Source of the DNA: Arthrobacter pityocampae
Lineage (GTDB): Bacteria; Actinomycetota; Actinomycetes; Actinomycetales; Micrococcaceae
DNA length: 64,000 bases
Reading direction: 5' to 3'
NCBI RefSeq assembly: GCF_002927275.1
Contig: NZ_PRKW01000004.1
Span: forward strand, 310,001 to 374,000
Shown here in pieces: positions 28,713-38,771 of the stretch. The notes under the pieces were generated by a model. The model made no database searches. It saw only the letters and a list, made by a program, of their open reading frames with translations, and was not told the origin of the DNA. The position numbers and the translations under genes are program-made. Position 1 is the stretch's first letter, and each line of letters starts with the position of its first letter.

Positions 28713-30536
28713 ATGAAGAACCAGAACACCCTGTGGGAATCGCTCGGCCGCCTCTACCCGCACGTCAGACCCATCGTTCCCCGGCTGGTCCTGGGTCTGC
28801 TCTGCGCCCTCGGGGCGAGCGTCATGGCGCTCGCCATCCCCCAGGTGCTCCGCGTCCTCATCAACGACACCCTGGCGGAGGGCGGGTCGGCCCGCACCGT
28901 CTGGATCGCGTCCGGCGTCGTCCTGCTCCTCGGTGTCCTCGAGGCCACCTTCGTGGCACTGCGCCGCCAGTTCGTCATCACGCCGGCGACGACGGTGGAG
29001 ACGAAGATGCGTACGTCCTTCTACCGCCACCTGCAGAACCTGACCGTCGAGTTCCACGACCGCTGGGGCAGCGGTCAGCTCCTCTCCCGCGCGATGAGCG
29101 ACCTCAACCTGATGCGGCGGTGGATGGCCTTCGGGCTCATCATGCTGGTGGTCACGTCGCTGACCGTGGTCCTCGGCGTCGTCATCATGTTCTTCATGAG
29201 CTGGGTCCTGGCGCTGATCTTCCTCGCGGCCGCCGTGCCGCTGATGGTCTACGGCTACCGCTTCCGCACCTCCTACAGCCGGGTGTCCCGCAGGAGCCAG
29301 GACCAGGCCGGCGACCTCGCGACGACGGTCGAGGAGTCCGTGCACGGCATCCGCGTCCTGAAGGCGTTCGGCCGCAGCCGGGAGGCCCTGGAAGGCTTCG
29401 AGGTGCAGGCCGAGGAGCTCCGCCAGACCGAGATCCACAAGGCGAAGTCCCTCGCGACCTTCTCCATGATCGTCACGCTGCTGCCCGAACTCGCCCTCGG
29501 CGCATCGCTGATCGTCGGGGTGATGCTGGCCGCGAGCGGCGACGTCAGCATCGGCGCGCTCGTCGCCTTCTTCGCGACTGCCGCCGCCGTGGCAGGGCCC
29601 GTCGAGTTCATCGGCCCGCTGCTCGCCATGACCTTCACGGCGAAGACCGCGATCGACCGGCACTACGAGGTCATGGAATCGGAGAACACCATCACCGACC
29701 CCGCCGCGCCGGTGCACCTCGCGGCACCCCGGGGCGACGTCGTATTCGACGCCGTCCACTTCCGCTACCCCGACGCGCAGGAGGGCACCGGCGACGTGGT
29801 CGACGGCGTCGACCTCACCCTGCGCGCCGGCGAGACCATGGCCCTGGTGGGGGTGACGGGGTGCGGCAAGAGCACGCTCCTGCAGCTCGTCCCCCGCCTG
29901 CACGACGTCACCTCCGGCAGCATCACGGTCGACGGCGTGGACGTCCGGGACCTCACACTCGGCGAACTGCGCACCCTCGTCGCGGTGGCCTTCGAGGACA
30001 CCACGCTGTTCTCGACCTCCGTCCGCGACAACGTCCTCATGGGTTCCGACGCCACGGGCGCGGAGGCCGATCGGATCCTCGCCGAGGCCCTCGAGGTCGC
30101 ACAGGCGCGGTTCGCCTACGACCTGCCCGAGGGCCTCGAGACCCTCATCGGCGAGGAGGGTTTGAGCCTGTCCGGGGGCCAGCGCCAGCGCCTCGCCCTG
30201 GCCCGTGCGATCGCCGCGCAGCCGACCGTCCTCGTCCTCGACGACCCCCTGTCCGCGCTCGACGTCGCCACCGAGGAGCGCGTCGAGGTGGGGCTCCGCG
30301 CCGTGCTCCGCGCCACGACGACGCTCATCGTCGCGCACCGGCCGTCCACCGTCGCCCTCGCGGACCGGGTGGCCCTGATGCAGGACGGGCGGATCGCCGA
30401 CGTCGGCACGCACTCCGAGCTGCTCGCCCGCAACGACCACTACCGCTACGTCATCGCCAGCCTCGACGACGAGGAGATCGCCCAGCTCGGGCGCACCACC
30501 GGCCCCACCCACGACGACGAGGAGGCACTCGCATGA
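28713..30536 (+). CDS. ABC exporter half-transporter, subunit 1 (degenerate catalytic Walker B)
   Basis: 607 residues: six-helix membrane domain (about 1-330) and nucleotide-binding domain. Walker [12 protein letters not shown], signature [14 protein letters not shown], Walker [13 protein letters not shown], switch VAHRPSTV. The residue after Walker B is Asp rather than the catalytic Glu, as in one half of heterodimeric exporters such as TM287/288. The start ATG at 28713 lacks a strong ribosome-binding site (GAAGAG nearby). Its stop overlaps the next gene by 4 nt, so the two halves are made together. Confidence 0.93.
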   Translation: MKNQNTLWESLGRLYPHVRPIVPRLVLGLLCALGASVMALAIPQVLRVLINDTLAEGGSARTVWIASGVVLLLGVLEATFVALRRQFVITPATTVETKMRTSFYRHLQNLTVEFHDRWGSGQLLSRAMSDLNLMRRWMAFGLIMLVVTSLTVVLGVVIMFFMSWVLALIFLAAAVPLMVYGYRFRTSYSRVSRRSQDQAGDLATTVEESVHGIRVLKAFGRSREALEGFEVQAEELRQTEIHKAKSLATFSMIVTLLPELALGASLIVGVMLAASGDVSIGALVAFFATAAAVAGPVEFIGPLLAMTFTAKTAIDRHYEVMESENTITDPAAPVHLAAPRGDVVFDAVHFRYPDAQEGTGDVVDGVDLTLRAGETMALVGVTGCGKSTLLQLVPRLHDVTSGSITVDGVDVRDLTLGELRTLVAVAFEDTTLFSTSVRDNVLMGSDATGAEADRILAEALEVAQARFAYDLPEGLETLIGEEGLSLSGGQRQRLALARAIAAQPTVLVLDDPLSALDVATEERVEVGLRAVLRATTTLIVAHRPSTVALADRVALMQDGRIADVGTHSELLARNDHYRYVIASLDDEEIAQLGRTTGPTHDDEEALA

Positions 30537-32395
30537 GCCGCACCACGGCGGTGCCCGGCGAGGCGCCCAAGGACAGGGACGGGCAGGGCGCCACGTCGGC
30601 GGGTGTCCTCAACGAGGACGACGTCCTCCTCGACCGCGCGCAGAGCAAGTCCGTCCGCTCGCGGTCCTTCCGCCTCCTCGGCTCACTGATCCGGCCCAAC
30701 CGCCGGCAGTTCCTGTGGACCGTCCTGCTGGTCGTCATCTCGCAGGCCGCCCGCGTGGCAGGGCCGGCGATCATCGCGTTCGGCATCGACCGCGCCCTGC
30801 CCGCCCTTCAGGCGGGAGACCCCCGCCTGCTGTGGTTCGCCGGCGGCACCTACCTCCTGGCGGCCGTTCTCGCGGCGATCCTGACGGCCGGATATGTGCG
30901 GGCGACGGCGCAGCTCAGCCAGGCCATGCTGCTGGACCTGCGCGTGCGGGTCTTCCGGCATACGCAGCGCCTCAGCCTGGAGTTCCACGAGAAATACACC
31001 TCGGGGCGCATCATCTCCCGGCAGACCTCGGACCTGGAAGCGCTCCGGGAGCTGCTCGACTCCGGCGTCAGCTCCCTGGCCTCCGGTGCCATCTTCATGC
31101 TGTTCACCGCCACCACGATCTTCGTCCTCGACTGGCGGACGGGCCTGCTGATCCTGGCCGCGGCGGTGCCCATGTTCCTCCTCGCCCGCTGGTACCAGCG
31201 GCACTCGCAGATCGCCTACCGGGAGTCCCGCGTGGTGTCCGCGAAGCTGATCGTCCACTTCATCGAGACGATGACCGGCATCCGCGCCGTCAAGGCGTTC
31301 CGCCGCGAGAAGGTCAACGCCGACCGCTACGACGAACTCGCGGAGGACTACCGCCGGGTCACCGTCCGTTCCATCAACCTCAACGGCGTCTTCCAGCCCG
31401 GCCTGGTGCTGATCGGCAACGTGACCGTCGCCGTCGTCCTCGTCGTCGGCGGCTTCCGGGTCCTCGGGGGCACGCTCGAGGTCGGGGCGCTGCTGGCCCT
31501 GCTGCTCTACAGCAAGCGGTTCTTCCAGCCCGTGGACCAGATGGCCATGTTCTACAACTCGTTCCAGTCCGCCGCCGCGGCGCTGGAGAAGGTCTCCGGC
31601 CTGCTCGAGGAGGTCCCCACCGTCCGACCCCCGAAGCACCCGGTCTCCCTCCCCGACCCCCGCGGCGCCGTCGAGTTCCGCGACGTCGAGTTCCGCTACG
31701 GCACCGGACCCGTAGTGCTGCCGCGCCTGGACCTGACCATCCACGCCGGCCAGACGGTGGCCCTCGTGGGCCAGACGGGCGCCGGCAAGTCCACGCTCGC
31801 CAAGCTCATCGCGCGGTTCTACGACGTGTCCGCGGGCCGGCTCACGCTCGACGACGTCGACCTCCGCGACCTCGCGCCGGCCGACCTCCGGCGCGCCGTC
31901 GTCATGGTCACGCAGGAGGCGTTCCTCTTCAGCGGCTCCGTGGCGGACAACATCGCCCTCGGCAGGCCCGAGGCGAGCCGGGACGAGATCGTCGCGGCCG
32001 CCCGCGCGGTGGGCGCCGAGCAGTTCGTCCTGGAGCTGCCCGAGGGCTTCGACACGGACGTCAACAAGCGCGGCGGGCGCGTCTCTGCGGGGCAGCGGCA
32101 GCTCATCAGCTTCGCCCGCGCGTTCCTCGCCGATCCGGCGGTCCTCATCCTCGACGAGGCGACGTCGTCCCTGGACATCCCGAGCGAGCGCCTGGTGCAG
32201 GAGGGCCTGCAGAAGCTCCTCGGGAACCGGACGGCCCTGATCATCGCGCACCGGCTCTCCACCGTGGCCATCGCCGACCGCGTCCTCGTGGTGCACGACG
32301 GCCGGGTCGTCGAGGACGGAACGCCCGCCGACCTCATCGGCGGCACGGGGCGCTTCGCCACGCTGCACGCGGCGTGGAAGGACTCACTGGTCTGA
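30533..32395 (+). CDS. ABC exporter half-transporter, subunit 2
   Basis: 620 residues with an N-terminal hydrophilic stretch of ~50 residues, a six-helix membrane domain and a nucleotide-binding domain: Walker [13 protein letters not shown], Walker [13 protein letters not shown] with the catalytic Glu, H-loop IAHRLSTV. Its signature is VSAGQRQ instead of LSGGQ. Taken with subunit 1, the Walker A/B of this subunit plus the LSGGQ of its partner make the one canonical ATP site and the other is degenerate. Likely drug/lipid exporter; substrate unknown. Confidence 0.93.
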   Translation: MSRTTAVPGEAPKDRDGQGATSAGVLNEDDVLLDRAQSKSVRSRSFRLLGSLIRPNRRQFLWTVLLVVISQAARVAGPAIIAFGIDRALPALQAGDPRLLWFAGGTYLLAAVLAAILTAGYVRATAQLSQAMLLDLRVRVFRHTQRLSLEFHEKYTSGRIISRQTSDLEALRELLDSGVSSLASGAIFMLFTATTIFVLDWRTGLLILAAAVPMFLLARWYQRHSQIAYRESRVVSAKLIVHFIETMTGIRAVKAFRREKVNADRYDELAEDYRRVTVRSINLNGVFQPGLVLIGNVTVAVVLVVGGFRVLGGTLEVGALLALLLYSKRFFQPVDQMAMFYNSFQSAAAALEKVSGLLEEVPTVRPPKHPVSLPDPRGAVEFRDVEFRYGTGPVVLPRLDLTIHAGQTVALVGQTGAGKSTLAKLIARFYDVSAGRLTLDDVDLRDLAPADLRRAVVMVTQEAFLFSGSVADNIALGRPEASRDEIVAAARAVGAEQFVLELPEGFDTDVNKRGGRVSAGQRQLISFARAFLADPAVLILDEATSSLDIPSERLVQEGLQKLLGNRTALIIAHRLSTVAIADRVLVVHDGRVVEDGTPADLIGGTGRFATLHAAWKDSLV

Positions 32396-32489
32396 CGCCG
32401 GGCGGAATGGCGCCGGTTTTCCTCGCCGCTGATCCTCCGCTATCCTTGGACAGTTGCTGTTCGGGAGGTCCGCCTGCCGGAAGCGACAC

Positions 32490-32566
32490 CGGGGTGTGGC
32501 GCAGCTTGGTAGCGCGCGTCGTTCGGGACGACGAGGCCGCAGGTTCAAATCCTGTCACCCCGACCA
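32490..32566 (+). tRNA. tRNA-Pro (anticodon CGG)
   Basis: A complete cloverleaf can be drawn: acceptor CGGGGTG with CACCCCG, D arm GCGC/GCGC, anticodon stem CGTCG/CGACG with loop TTCGGGA giving CGG (reads CCG codons), T loop TTCAAAT, and an encoded CCA end. 77 nt. A hairpin follows at once. Confidence 0.96.
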
Positions 32567-32572
32567 CCAGAA

Positions 32573-32610
32573 GCGAGAGGCCCGCCGGCAGCAGCCGGCG
32601 GGTCTCTCGC
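32573..32610. terminator. Terminator after tRNA-Pro
   Basis: 17-bp stem (32573-32589 with 32594-32610, one G-T pair) and a 4-nt loop between the tRNA and the convergent helicase gene. Confidence 0.75.
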
Positions 32611-32618
32611 GTTCCCGA

Positions 32619-35558
32619 TCAGGACCAGTGCTCCCGCACGGAAGGCGCCTCGGCGGCGCCCGCCGCGTCACGCCGGGCCCGGGTCAGCTGCACGAAGTCC
32701 TCCGCGGCATCGATCTCCAGCAGTGCGCACGGACCGACGGTCCGCTGCCAGGTCCGTGCGAAGGCCTCCGCGTCCGCGCGCCGTCGACCGAGGAGCGCCG
32801 GCACAGGCAGAAGACGATCGCGTCGCGTGAGCAGACGGGCGAGCCACAGGACGAGCTGCAGGAGGGGCTGGCGGTGGACGGACGCGGGTTCGCCGCGGTC
32901 GATCCGCAGGAGGAACCGCGGACTGCGCACAGGACCGAACAGCTCGGCGAGCGCCGTGGCGACGGCGCGGCGCTCCACGGCTGAGCCACCGAGCACCTCG
33001 AGCTCGAACCGCGCGACGAGGTCCCCGCTCCCCATGGCCGCCACCCGGATGTCCCCGTCACCGAAGGCCGGCACATGGCCGGCGTCGTGCAGCGCTTCGG
33101 CGACCGCCCGCACCACCCGGCGGTACGCGGCTGTCGTGGTGAACGCCTGCCGGGCCGCGAGACCGACCTGCCGGCACAGCGGCCAGGCGAGCCAGCCGGC
33201 GAGGCCGAGCGCGAGGGCTGTGCCGGCGAGCCCCGCGCCGGGATGGACCTGCCAGAGGGCTCCCAGCGGCCGGCGGAACTGCACGAGGACCGCGCACAGG
33301 ACGCAGAGGATGCCGACGAGGATGAACTGGAGCGTCCACCCGGTCCGGAAGGCCCTCGTGCCGGTGCGGCTCACGACGGCCGACGCCCCCTCGCGGTCCG
33401 CGTAGGGCTCACCGATCCGCCACGACCGGTAGCTGACGGCACGCGGGGGCAGCGCCGTCGCCGTGCTCTCGTTGAGGCCGTCCACCGTCTGCCGTCGGTC
33501 CTTGCCCTCGAGGGCGCGCAGCCGACCGGACTGCTCCCCGGTGAGCGCGATCGGCAGCCCGCGGACCACCTGGGTGGAGTCCTCCCGCAGCAGGCCCCAG
33601 ATGCGGTCGTGCTTGCGTTTCATCCTGCGGAGGTCGGGCGCGGACGCGAGGGCGACCCGCGCCGGGATCACGGCGGTCACCACCCAGTTGTGAGCCACTT
33701 TCTGCGGCCACGCGGGGTCGAGACGCAGCGTGCGGCCGCGGAGCTGCTGGGTGGACGACGACGTCGCGACGGCGGTGAGGTCGATCAGCGTGTTCACCGC
33801 CGGGCAGTCCCACCCCTCGCCGAGCAGCCCGCGGGTGCCGACCACCACGCGCACCTCCCCGCGGGTGAGCAGGGCGGACAGCGCCGCGACGACGGCCGCG
33901 GAACCGCGACCCGCCGTCCCGAGGTCGAGGACGTCCGGCGAACCGTCCACCGGAGTGGGTGTGAGGTCCGCGTCGAGGGCTGCGGACAGCGCCGGGACGA
34001 GGACGCCCGCATCGCGTGCGGCGATCCTGAGGTGCCGGGCGGTGACGAGCACCGGGCGCAGCGCCGCGAGTGTCACGTCGCCGACGAGGGCGTCGAACAC
34101 CCGGAGCGCCCCCGCCCGCCGGCCGGCCGTGCCGCGCTTGTTCCCGTGGACCGCGAAGTCGGCGATCACGGCGGCCCGCACGAGGTGTCCGGTCGGCTGG
34201 CCGAGCTCGAGGCGCAGGATGTCACCGACGGCGGCATCCTTCGCCGCCGACGAGGCGAGCAGCGTGTCGATGGGGTCCCGGCCGCGCCGGACGCCGCGGT
34301 CCGTCAGCGTGTAGCCGAAGTCGGCGACCGTCCCCTTGATCCGTTGCCACTGGTCGGCGCGTGCCGGGTCCGGCAGCACGCGGTCCAGTGCGTAGCGGGC
34401 GAGCAGGCGGACGCTCTGCCCGGTGTCGGGCGGGGTCCGGACGTCGGCGGGCAGCAGGGCCCGCAGCGGATGATCCGGCGCGAGATCGAGCAGCATCCGT
34501 GCGGCCGATTCGGCGAGGGCGAAATCGGCGGCGAACGCCCGCGCGAGGCGCTGCTCGTCCCCGCCGTCGGACGCGGGCTGCAGGAGCGCTGCCAGGTAGG
34601 CGACGCCGTCGTCCCCGGCCAGCAGGTCCCGGACGAGGTCCGCCAGGCGGCGTTCGTGCTCGCGCAGGAACACGAGTTCCTCCTCGACCGGTTCCACGAA
34701 CCAGATGTGGTCGCGGTAGGGCGCGAGGTTGCCCTCCTTCACGACGGCGGGGGTCGGCACCTCGTAATCCACGTCCCCGAGCAGCGCGGCGTAGTTGTCG
34801 TGGGACCGCGTGTCCTCGACGGACGGCAGCGTGGCCGTCAGCCCGATCAGCAGGGGCGTCCCACCGGCGTCCCGGATACGCGAGGCGAGATACGCGACGA
34901 CCAGCGCCCAGTGGTCGAGCAGGTGGTGGCACTCGTCCAGGATGACGGTCTCGACTCCATGCTCGACGAGACGGTCCACGAGGGCGCGCGCGTTGGGATG
35001 GAGGACGCGGGCCAGGAGCTCCGCGTCCTGCTGGGCGAACTGCCGCCGCCGGGTGCGGGAACGGCGCGTGACGCCCTCGCGGAAGGCTGCCGGATTGGCC
35101 ATCCGGAGGGACTCGATCCACTCCCCGGCCGCCGTCGCCGTCCGGCCGCCCGCCTCGAGTTCGCGGCTCCACTCGGCGACGGCGAGGTCGGTGAGGGGGT
35201 TCCCGCCCTCGACCACGCTCAGCATCTGGTAGGTCAGGGCGGTCAGGTCACCGGGCTCGTGCGGATCCTCCGACACGCCCCCGGCGCCGCCCTCGAGCTC
35301 GTCCGCCGCGCGGGCCCACTGGGAGCGGATGGTCGCCGTGGGGGCCAGCACGAGCGCACGGGTGCCCCGCCGGGCGGCGAGCAGCAGGCCGAGCAGGGTC
35401 TTGCCCGAGCCCGGCGGTGCCACGATGTGCAGGGGTTCCCCGGCGACGACCGGCACCCGCTCGAGGACGTCGGCCTGATAGGTGCGCAACCGGCCGGCGA
35501 AGCGCCAGGACGCCAGCGGCGTGGCACGGGTGATGATGGTTTCCTCGGACTGCTGCAC
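32619..35558 (-). CDS. Superfamily 2 helicase with C-terminal membrane segments
   Basis: 979 residues. Helicase motifs: TYQADVL near residue 27, Walker A APPGSGKT (Lys53), LAPTATIRSQW, Walker B/DEAH-like DECHH at 208-212, LTATLP, and in the second lobe GTRGLLGEGWDCPAVNTLID and QLRGRTLRLD near residues 570-612. After about residue 735 two hydrophobic helices follow (LQFILVGILCVLCAVLVQF and LAGTALALGLAGWLAWPL), then a ~180-residue domain not recognised. Annotated relatives are usually called DEAD/DEAH helicase. GTG at 35558 with GGGAGGAG upstream. It is alone, next to tRNA-Pro. The membrane segments are unusual for a helicase; role unknown, defence or surveillance is only a guess. Confidence 0.85.
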   Translation of the reverse strand: MQQSEETIITRATPLASWRFAGRLRTYQADVLERVPVVAGEPLHIVAPPGSGKTLLGLLLAARRGTRALVLAPTATIRSQWARAADELEGGAGGVSEDPHEPGDLTALTYQMLSVVEGGNPLTDLAVAEWSRELEAGGRTATAAGEWIESLRMANPAAFREGVTRRSRTRRRQFAQQDAELLARVLHPNARALVDRLVEHGVETVILDECHHLLDHWALVVAYLASRIRDAGGTPLLIGLTATLPSVEDTRSHDNYAALLGDVDYEVPTPAVVKEGNLAPYRDHIWFVEPVEEELVFLREHERRLADLVRDLLAGDDGVAYLAALLQPASDGGDEQRLARAFAADFALAESAARMLLDLAPDHPLRALLPADVRTPPDTGQSVRLLARYALDRVLPDPARADQWQRIKGTVADFGYTLTDRGVRRGRDPIDTLLASSAAKDAAVGDILRLELGQPTGHLVRAAVIADFAVHGNKRGTAGRRAGALRVFDALVGDVTLAALRPVLVTARHLRIAARDAGVLVPALSAALDADLTPTPVDGSPDVLDLGTAGRGSAAVVAALSALLTRGEVRVVVGTRGLLGEGWDCPAVNTLIDLTAVATSSSTQQLRGRTLRLDPAWPQKVAHNWVVTAVIPARVALASAPDLRRMKRKHDRIWGLLREDSTQVVRGLPIALTGEQSGRLRALEGKDRRQTVDGLNESTATALPPRAVSYRSWRIGEPYADREGASAVVSRTGTRAFRTGWTLQFILVGILCVLCAVLVQFRRPLGALWQVHPGAGLAGTALALGLAGWLAWPLCRQVGLAARQAFTTTAAYRRVVRAVAEALHDAGHVPAFGDGDIRVAAMGSGDLVARFELEVLGGSAVERRAVATALAELFGPVRSPRFLLRIDRGEPASVHRQPLLQLVLWLARLLTRRDRLLPVPALLGRRRADAEAFARTWQRTVGPCALLEIDAAEDFVQLTRARRDAAGAAEAPSVREHWS

Positions 35559-35707
35559 GACGCTCCTCCCCCGGGCGTCGTCGCCCGAGCGCGCCGACGC
35601 ACCGCGCCCGGCCGGGCCGGAAGCGGCAGCCCCATCCTAGTAGGACCCACAGAAGGTGCCCGCCGGCCGACGGGCCTCTCCTGTGGTCCGCGTCAGGACC
35701 GGTACGG

Positions 35708-38617
35708 TCAGCCGGCCGCCCCGTGGGCGACGGCGGCCTGGATGGTCGCCGCGTGCAGGGCGACGTCCACGGCATGGACGGGCGGGGTCGGGGCGAGGTC
35801 GAAGACGACCTCGCGGACCTCGCCGGTGAACGCGTAGGGGGCCCGGTCCTCGTAGTCGAGGTCGACGACGCCCCCGTTGTCGCGGCCGATGTCCATGCCG
35901 GCGTAAGTGGTGAAGATGAGGGAGATGCTGCGTGGGATCACGCCCTCGCCGATGGTTCGGTCGTTCGCCAGTAACGTGACGCGTCCCCCGCTGCCTGGAA
36001 CGGCCTCGTCCGCCTCGAACAGCATCGTGAGGGTGACGTCGCCCGTGGGGATCGGTTCGGTGGACGTCTGCCGGTACGTGTCGATGCCCAGGAACTGGTA
36101 GGTGTGGTTGAGCAGGCCCCTCTCGTCGACCCAGAGGGCGAAGCCGCCGATGAAGTCGGCGAAGGCCACGAGCACGCCCTGCGCGCCGTCGTCGGGCACG
36201 TGCACGTGCGCCTCGATGGCGTAGGACCGGCCGTAGATGCGGGGGATCATCGTCGTCTGGATGTTCTGCACGTCCCCGGCGAAGGCGAACCGCGTCCGGG
36301 TGGGCAGCGGGGGGAGGATCCCGAAGAAGGCCGCGAACCCGCCGAGCAGCGGCAGGACGCGGTTCCGCTCGGCCTCGGCCCAGAAGAGCTCCACCAGCTC
36401 GGCGACCTTGTCCGGGTTGTCGGCGGCGAGGTCGTGGGCCTGGGAGAAGTCGTCGGGCAGATAGTAGAGCTCCCAGACGTCGTTCTCGGGGTCCCACGTC
36501 CCGCCGGGGCCGAACCGGGCGAGCGTCTCGGGCGAGAAGTCCCAGGGCAGCTTGTCGAGTTTCGCGCAGGCCCACCAGCCGTCCTTGTAGATGGCGCGGC
36601 TGCCGTACATCTCGAAGTACTGCACCGTGTGCTGTTCGGGCGCGGCCGGGTCATCGAACGTGTACGCGAAGCTGGTCCCGTCCATCGGCTCCTGGTCGAC
36701 GCCGTCGACGACGGCGGGCTCGGGAAGGCCGACGGCCTCGAGCACCGTGGGTACCACGTCGATGCAGTGGGTGAACTGCGTCCGCAGCTCGCTGTCGGCG
36801 GCGATGCGGTGCGGCCAGGAGATCACCATCGGGTTGCGGGTGCCACCCAGGTGGGAGGCCATCTGCTTGCCCCACGGGAACGGGGTGTTGTTCGCGTGCG
36901 CCCAGGCCGCGGCGAAGTGCGGCGCGGTGTGGAAGCCGCCGAGCTCGCCGATGCCGCCGTACCTGTCGATGAGCGCGAGCTGCTCCTCCGGGTCGAGGAC
37001 CACCCCGTTGAAGAACGTCGTCTCGTTGAACGACCCGGTGACGGTACCCTCCATCGACGCACCGTTGTCGCCCCAGATGTAGATGACGAGCGTGTTGTCG
37101 AGTTCACCCATCGCCTCGACCTCGTCCAGCAGGCGGCCGACGTTCCAGTCGGCGTTCTCCGAGAAGCCGGCGAAGACCTCCATCTGGCGTGCGTAGAGCC
37201 TGCGGTCGGCCTCGGGGAGGCTGTCCCAGGCGGGGAAGGCGTCGGGGCACGGGGCGAGGTCGGTGTCCGCAGGGACGATGCCGAGCTTCTTCTGCCGCTC
37301 GAGGGTCCGTGCGCGATAGGTGTCCCAGCCGTCGTCGAACCGGCCCTTGTACCGGTCCGCCCATTCCTGGGCGACGTGGTGCGGTGCATGGGTGGCCCCG
37401 GTCGAGTAGTAGACGAACCATGGCTTCTCGGCGTCCTGTGCCCGGACGGCATGCAGCCACTCGACAGTCTTGTCGGTGATGTCGTCGGGGAAGTAGTACA
37501 GCGCGCCGTCCTTCCCCTCGGGGACGCCGAGGGTGGAGTTGTCCTGCGTGATGATCGGGTCGTACTGCCCGGCGGCCCCGGTCAGGAACCCCCACCAGTG
37601 GTCGAAGCCCCAGCCCGTGGGCCAGTGGTCGAAGGATCCTGCGGCCCCCATGTCGCGACCGGGCGTCATGTGCCACTTCCCGAACCCACCGGTGATGTAG
37701 CCGTTCTCGTGCAGGATGCGCGGGAGGGCGGTGCAGGCCTGCGGCCGGACCCCGGTGTACCCGGGGAACGGGCCGGGGAACTCCGCGATGCCACCCATGC
37801 CGACGCGGTGGTGGTTGCGGCCCGTGAGCAGGGCGGCGCGGGTGGGTGAGCAGACCGCCGTGACGTGGAACCGGTTGTAGGTGACGCCCTGCTGCTGGAC
37901 GCGGGCGAGGTTCGGGGTGCGGATCCCGCCGCCGAACGTGTCGGGTCCGCCGAAGCCGGCGTCGTCGACGAGGACGATGAGGACGTTCGGGGCGTCGTCC
38001 GGCGGCGTGGCGCCGGCCACGATGGTCCAGTCCCCGATCGACTCGTCGATGGTGTGGCCGGCCACTCCGCTGAAGGGCTTGTTCGGCAGCGGGAGTCGCG
38101 AGCGGTCGGGGGAGAACTTGCCCATGGCCTGGGCCAGCTTCGCCTTGAGCTCGTCGATGCCCTTCTCGTCGCTCTCGACGACGGACTTCAGCGGGGCGCC
38201 GGGAAGGGCGCGCTCGACGGCCAGCCGGTCCCCGGCAGGGAACACCCCGATGGTGACGGCCGTGCCGGCCTTCAGCGCTGCACCGACCTGCTCCTGCACG
38301 GCGTGGGTCAGCTTGTGGCCCGCGAAGTGGCCGACGACGGAGCCTGCGGCGGCGCCCACAGCGACCGCTCCGAGCATGGGCGGGGCGAACATGCCGACGA
38401 GCACGCCCGCGCCGCCGCCCCATCCGGCCCCGCAGCGGCCCACGTGGTTCCCGGTGTCCAGGAGCCGCGCGTCGCCGTCGGCGTCCTTGCCGACCAGGAT
38501 CATGCCCTGGCTCCTCAGCTCCTTCGCCTCGACCCGGGCGGCCAGCGCCCTGAACTCGGCCTCGGCGACGTCGACGTCCGCGTAGCCCGCGACGATCAGC
38601 ATCTGGGTGTCACTCAT
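35708..38617 (-). CDS. DUF1269-like domain fused to arylsulfatase
   Basis: 969 residues. The first ~160 resemble DUF1269 (stress-linked membrane-associated domain), including a glycine-zipper stretch LGAVAVGAAAGSVVGHFAG. The remainder is a type I sulfatase: PNVLIVLVDDAGFGG with metal aspartates, and CSPTRAALLTGR with Cys256 as the residue converted to formylglycine by a separate enzyme, which is not in the window. No signal peptide is seen. Sulfatases act on sulfate esters; the substrate is unknown. ATG at 38617 has GGAGA five bases upstream. It follows the beta-propeller gene by a 154-bp gap. Confidence 0.85.
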   Translation of the reverse strand: MSDTQMLIVAGYADVDVAEAEFRALAARVEAKELRSQGMILVGKDADGDARLLDTGNHVGRCGAGWGGGAGVLVGMFAPPMLGAVAVGAAAGSVVGHFAGHKLTHAVQEQVGAALKAGTAVTIGVFPAGDRLAVERALPGAPLKSVVESDEKGIDELKAKLAQAMGKFSPDRSRLPLPNKPFSGVAGHTIDESIGDWTIVAGATPPDDAPNVLIVLVDDAGFGGPDTFGGGIRTPNLARVQQQGVTYNRFHVTAVCSPTRAALLTGRNHHRVGMGGIAEFPGPFPGYTGVRPQACTALPRILHENGYITGGFGKWHMTPGRDMGAAGSFDHWPTGWGFDHWWGFLTGAAGQYDPIITQDNSTLGVPEGKDGALYYFPDDITDKTVEWLHAVRAQDAEKPWFVYYSTGATHAPHHVAQEWADRYKGRFDDGWDTYRARTLERQKKLGIVPADTDLAPCPDAFPAWDSLPEADRRLYARQMEVFAGFSENADWNVGRLLDEVEAMGELDNTLVIYIWGDNGASMEGTVTGSFNETTFFNGVVLDPEEQLALIDRYGGIGELGGFHTAPHFAAAWAHANNTPFPWGKQMASHLGGTRNPMVISWPHRIAADSELRTQFTHCIDVVPTVLEAVGLPEPAVVDGVDQEPMDGTSFAYTFDDPAAPEQHTVQYFEMYGSRAIYKDGWWACAKLDKLPWDFSPETLARFGPGGTWDPENDVWELYYLPDDFSQAHDLAADNPDKVAELVELFWAEAERNRVLPLLGGFAAFFGILPPLPTRTRFAFAGDVQNIQTTMIPRIYGRSYAIEAHVHVPDDGAQGVLVAFADFIGGFALWVDERGLLNHTYQFLGIDTYRQTSTEPIPTGDVTLTMLFEADEAVPGSGGRVTLLANDRTIGEGVIPRSISLIFTTYAGMDIGRDNGGVVDLDYEDRAPYAFTGEVREVVFDLAPTPPVHAVDVALHAATIQAAVAHGAAG

Positions 38618-38771
38618 GGAACTCTCCGATCCTCGCGGCGGGAACGCTCCCTGCGGGGTCGTCCCGTGCGCTCGTGGGTGGCCCGGCCCGGAGGCCGATC
38701 CGCCCATGATCACGGCCCGCCGCGCACCGGGCATCCCCTGCGGAGGGTGAGACCCGCCTCCGGAGGTCGAG

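Noticed and set aside
32490-32566. tRNA-Pro as an integration (att) site for a mobile element
   Set aside because: No duplicated tRNA 3' end and no integrase are seen in the flanking sequence.
33075-35837. Long open frame antisense to the helicase gene
   Set aside because: Low-complexity Arg/Gly/Pro/His-rich translation, no family resemblance, and the helicase on the other strand is convincing.
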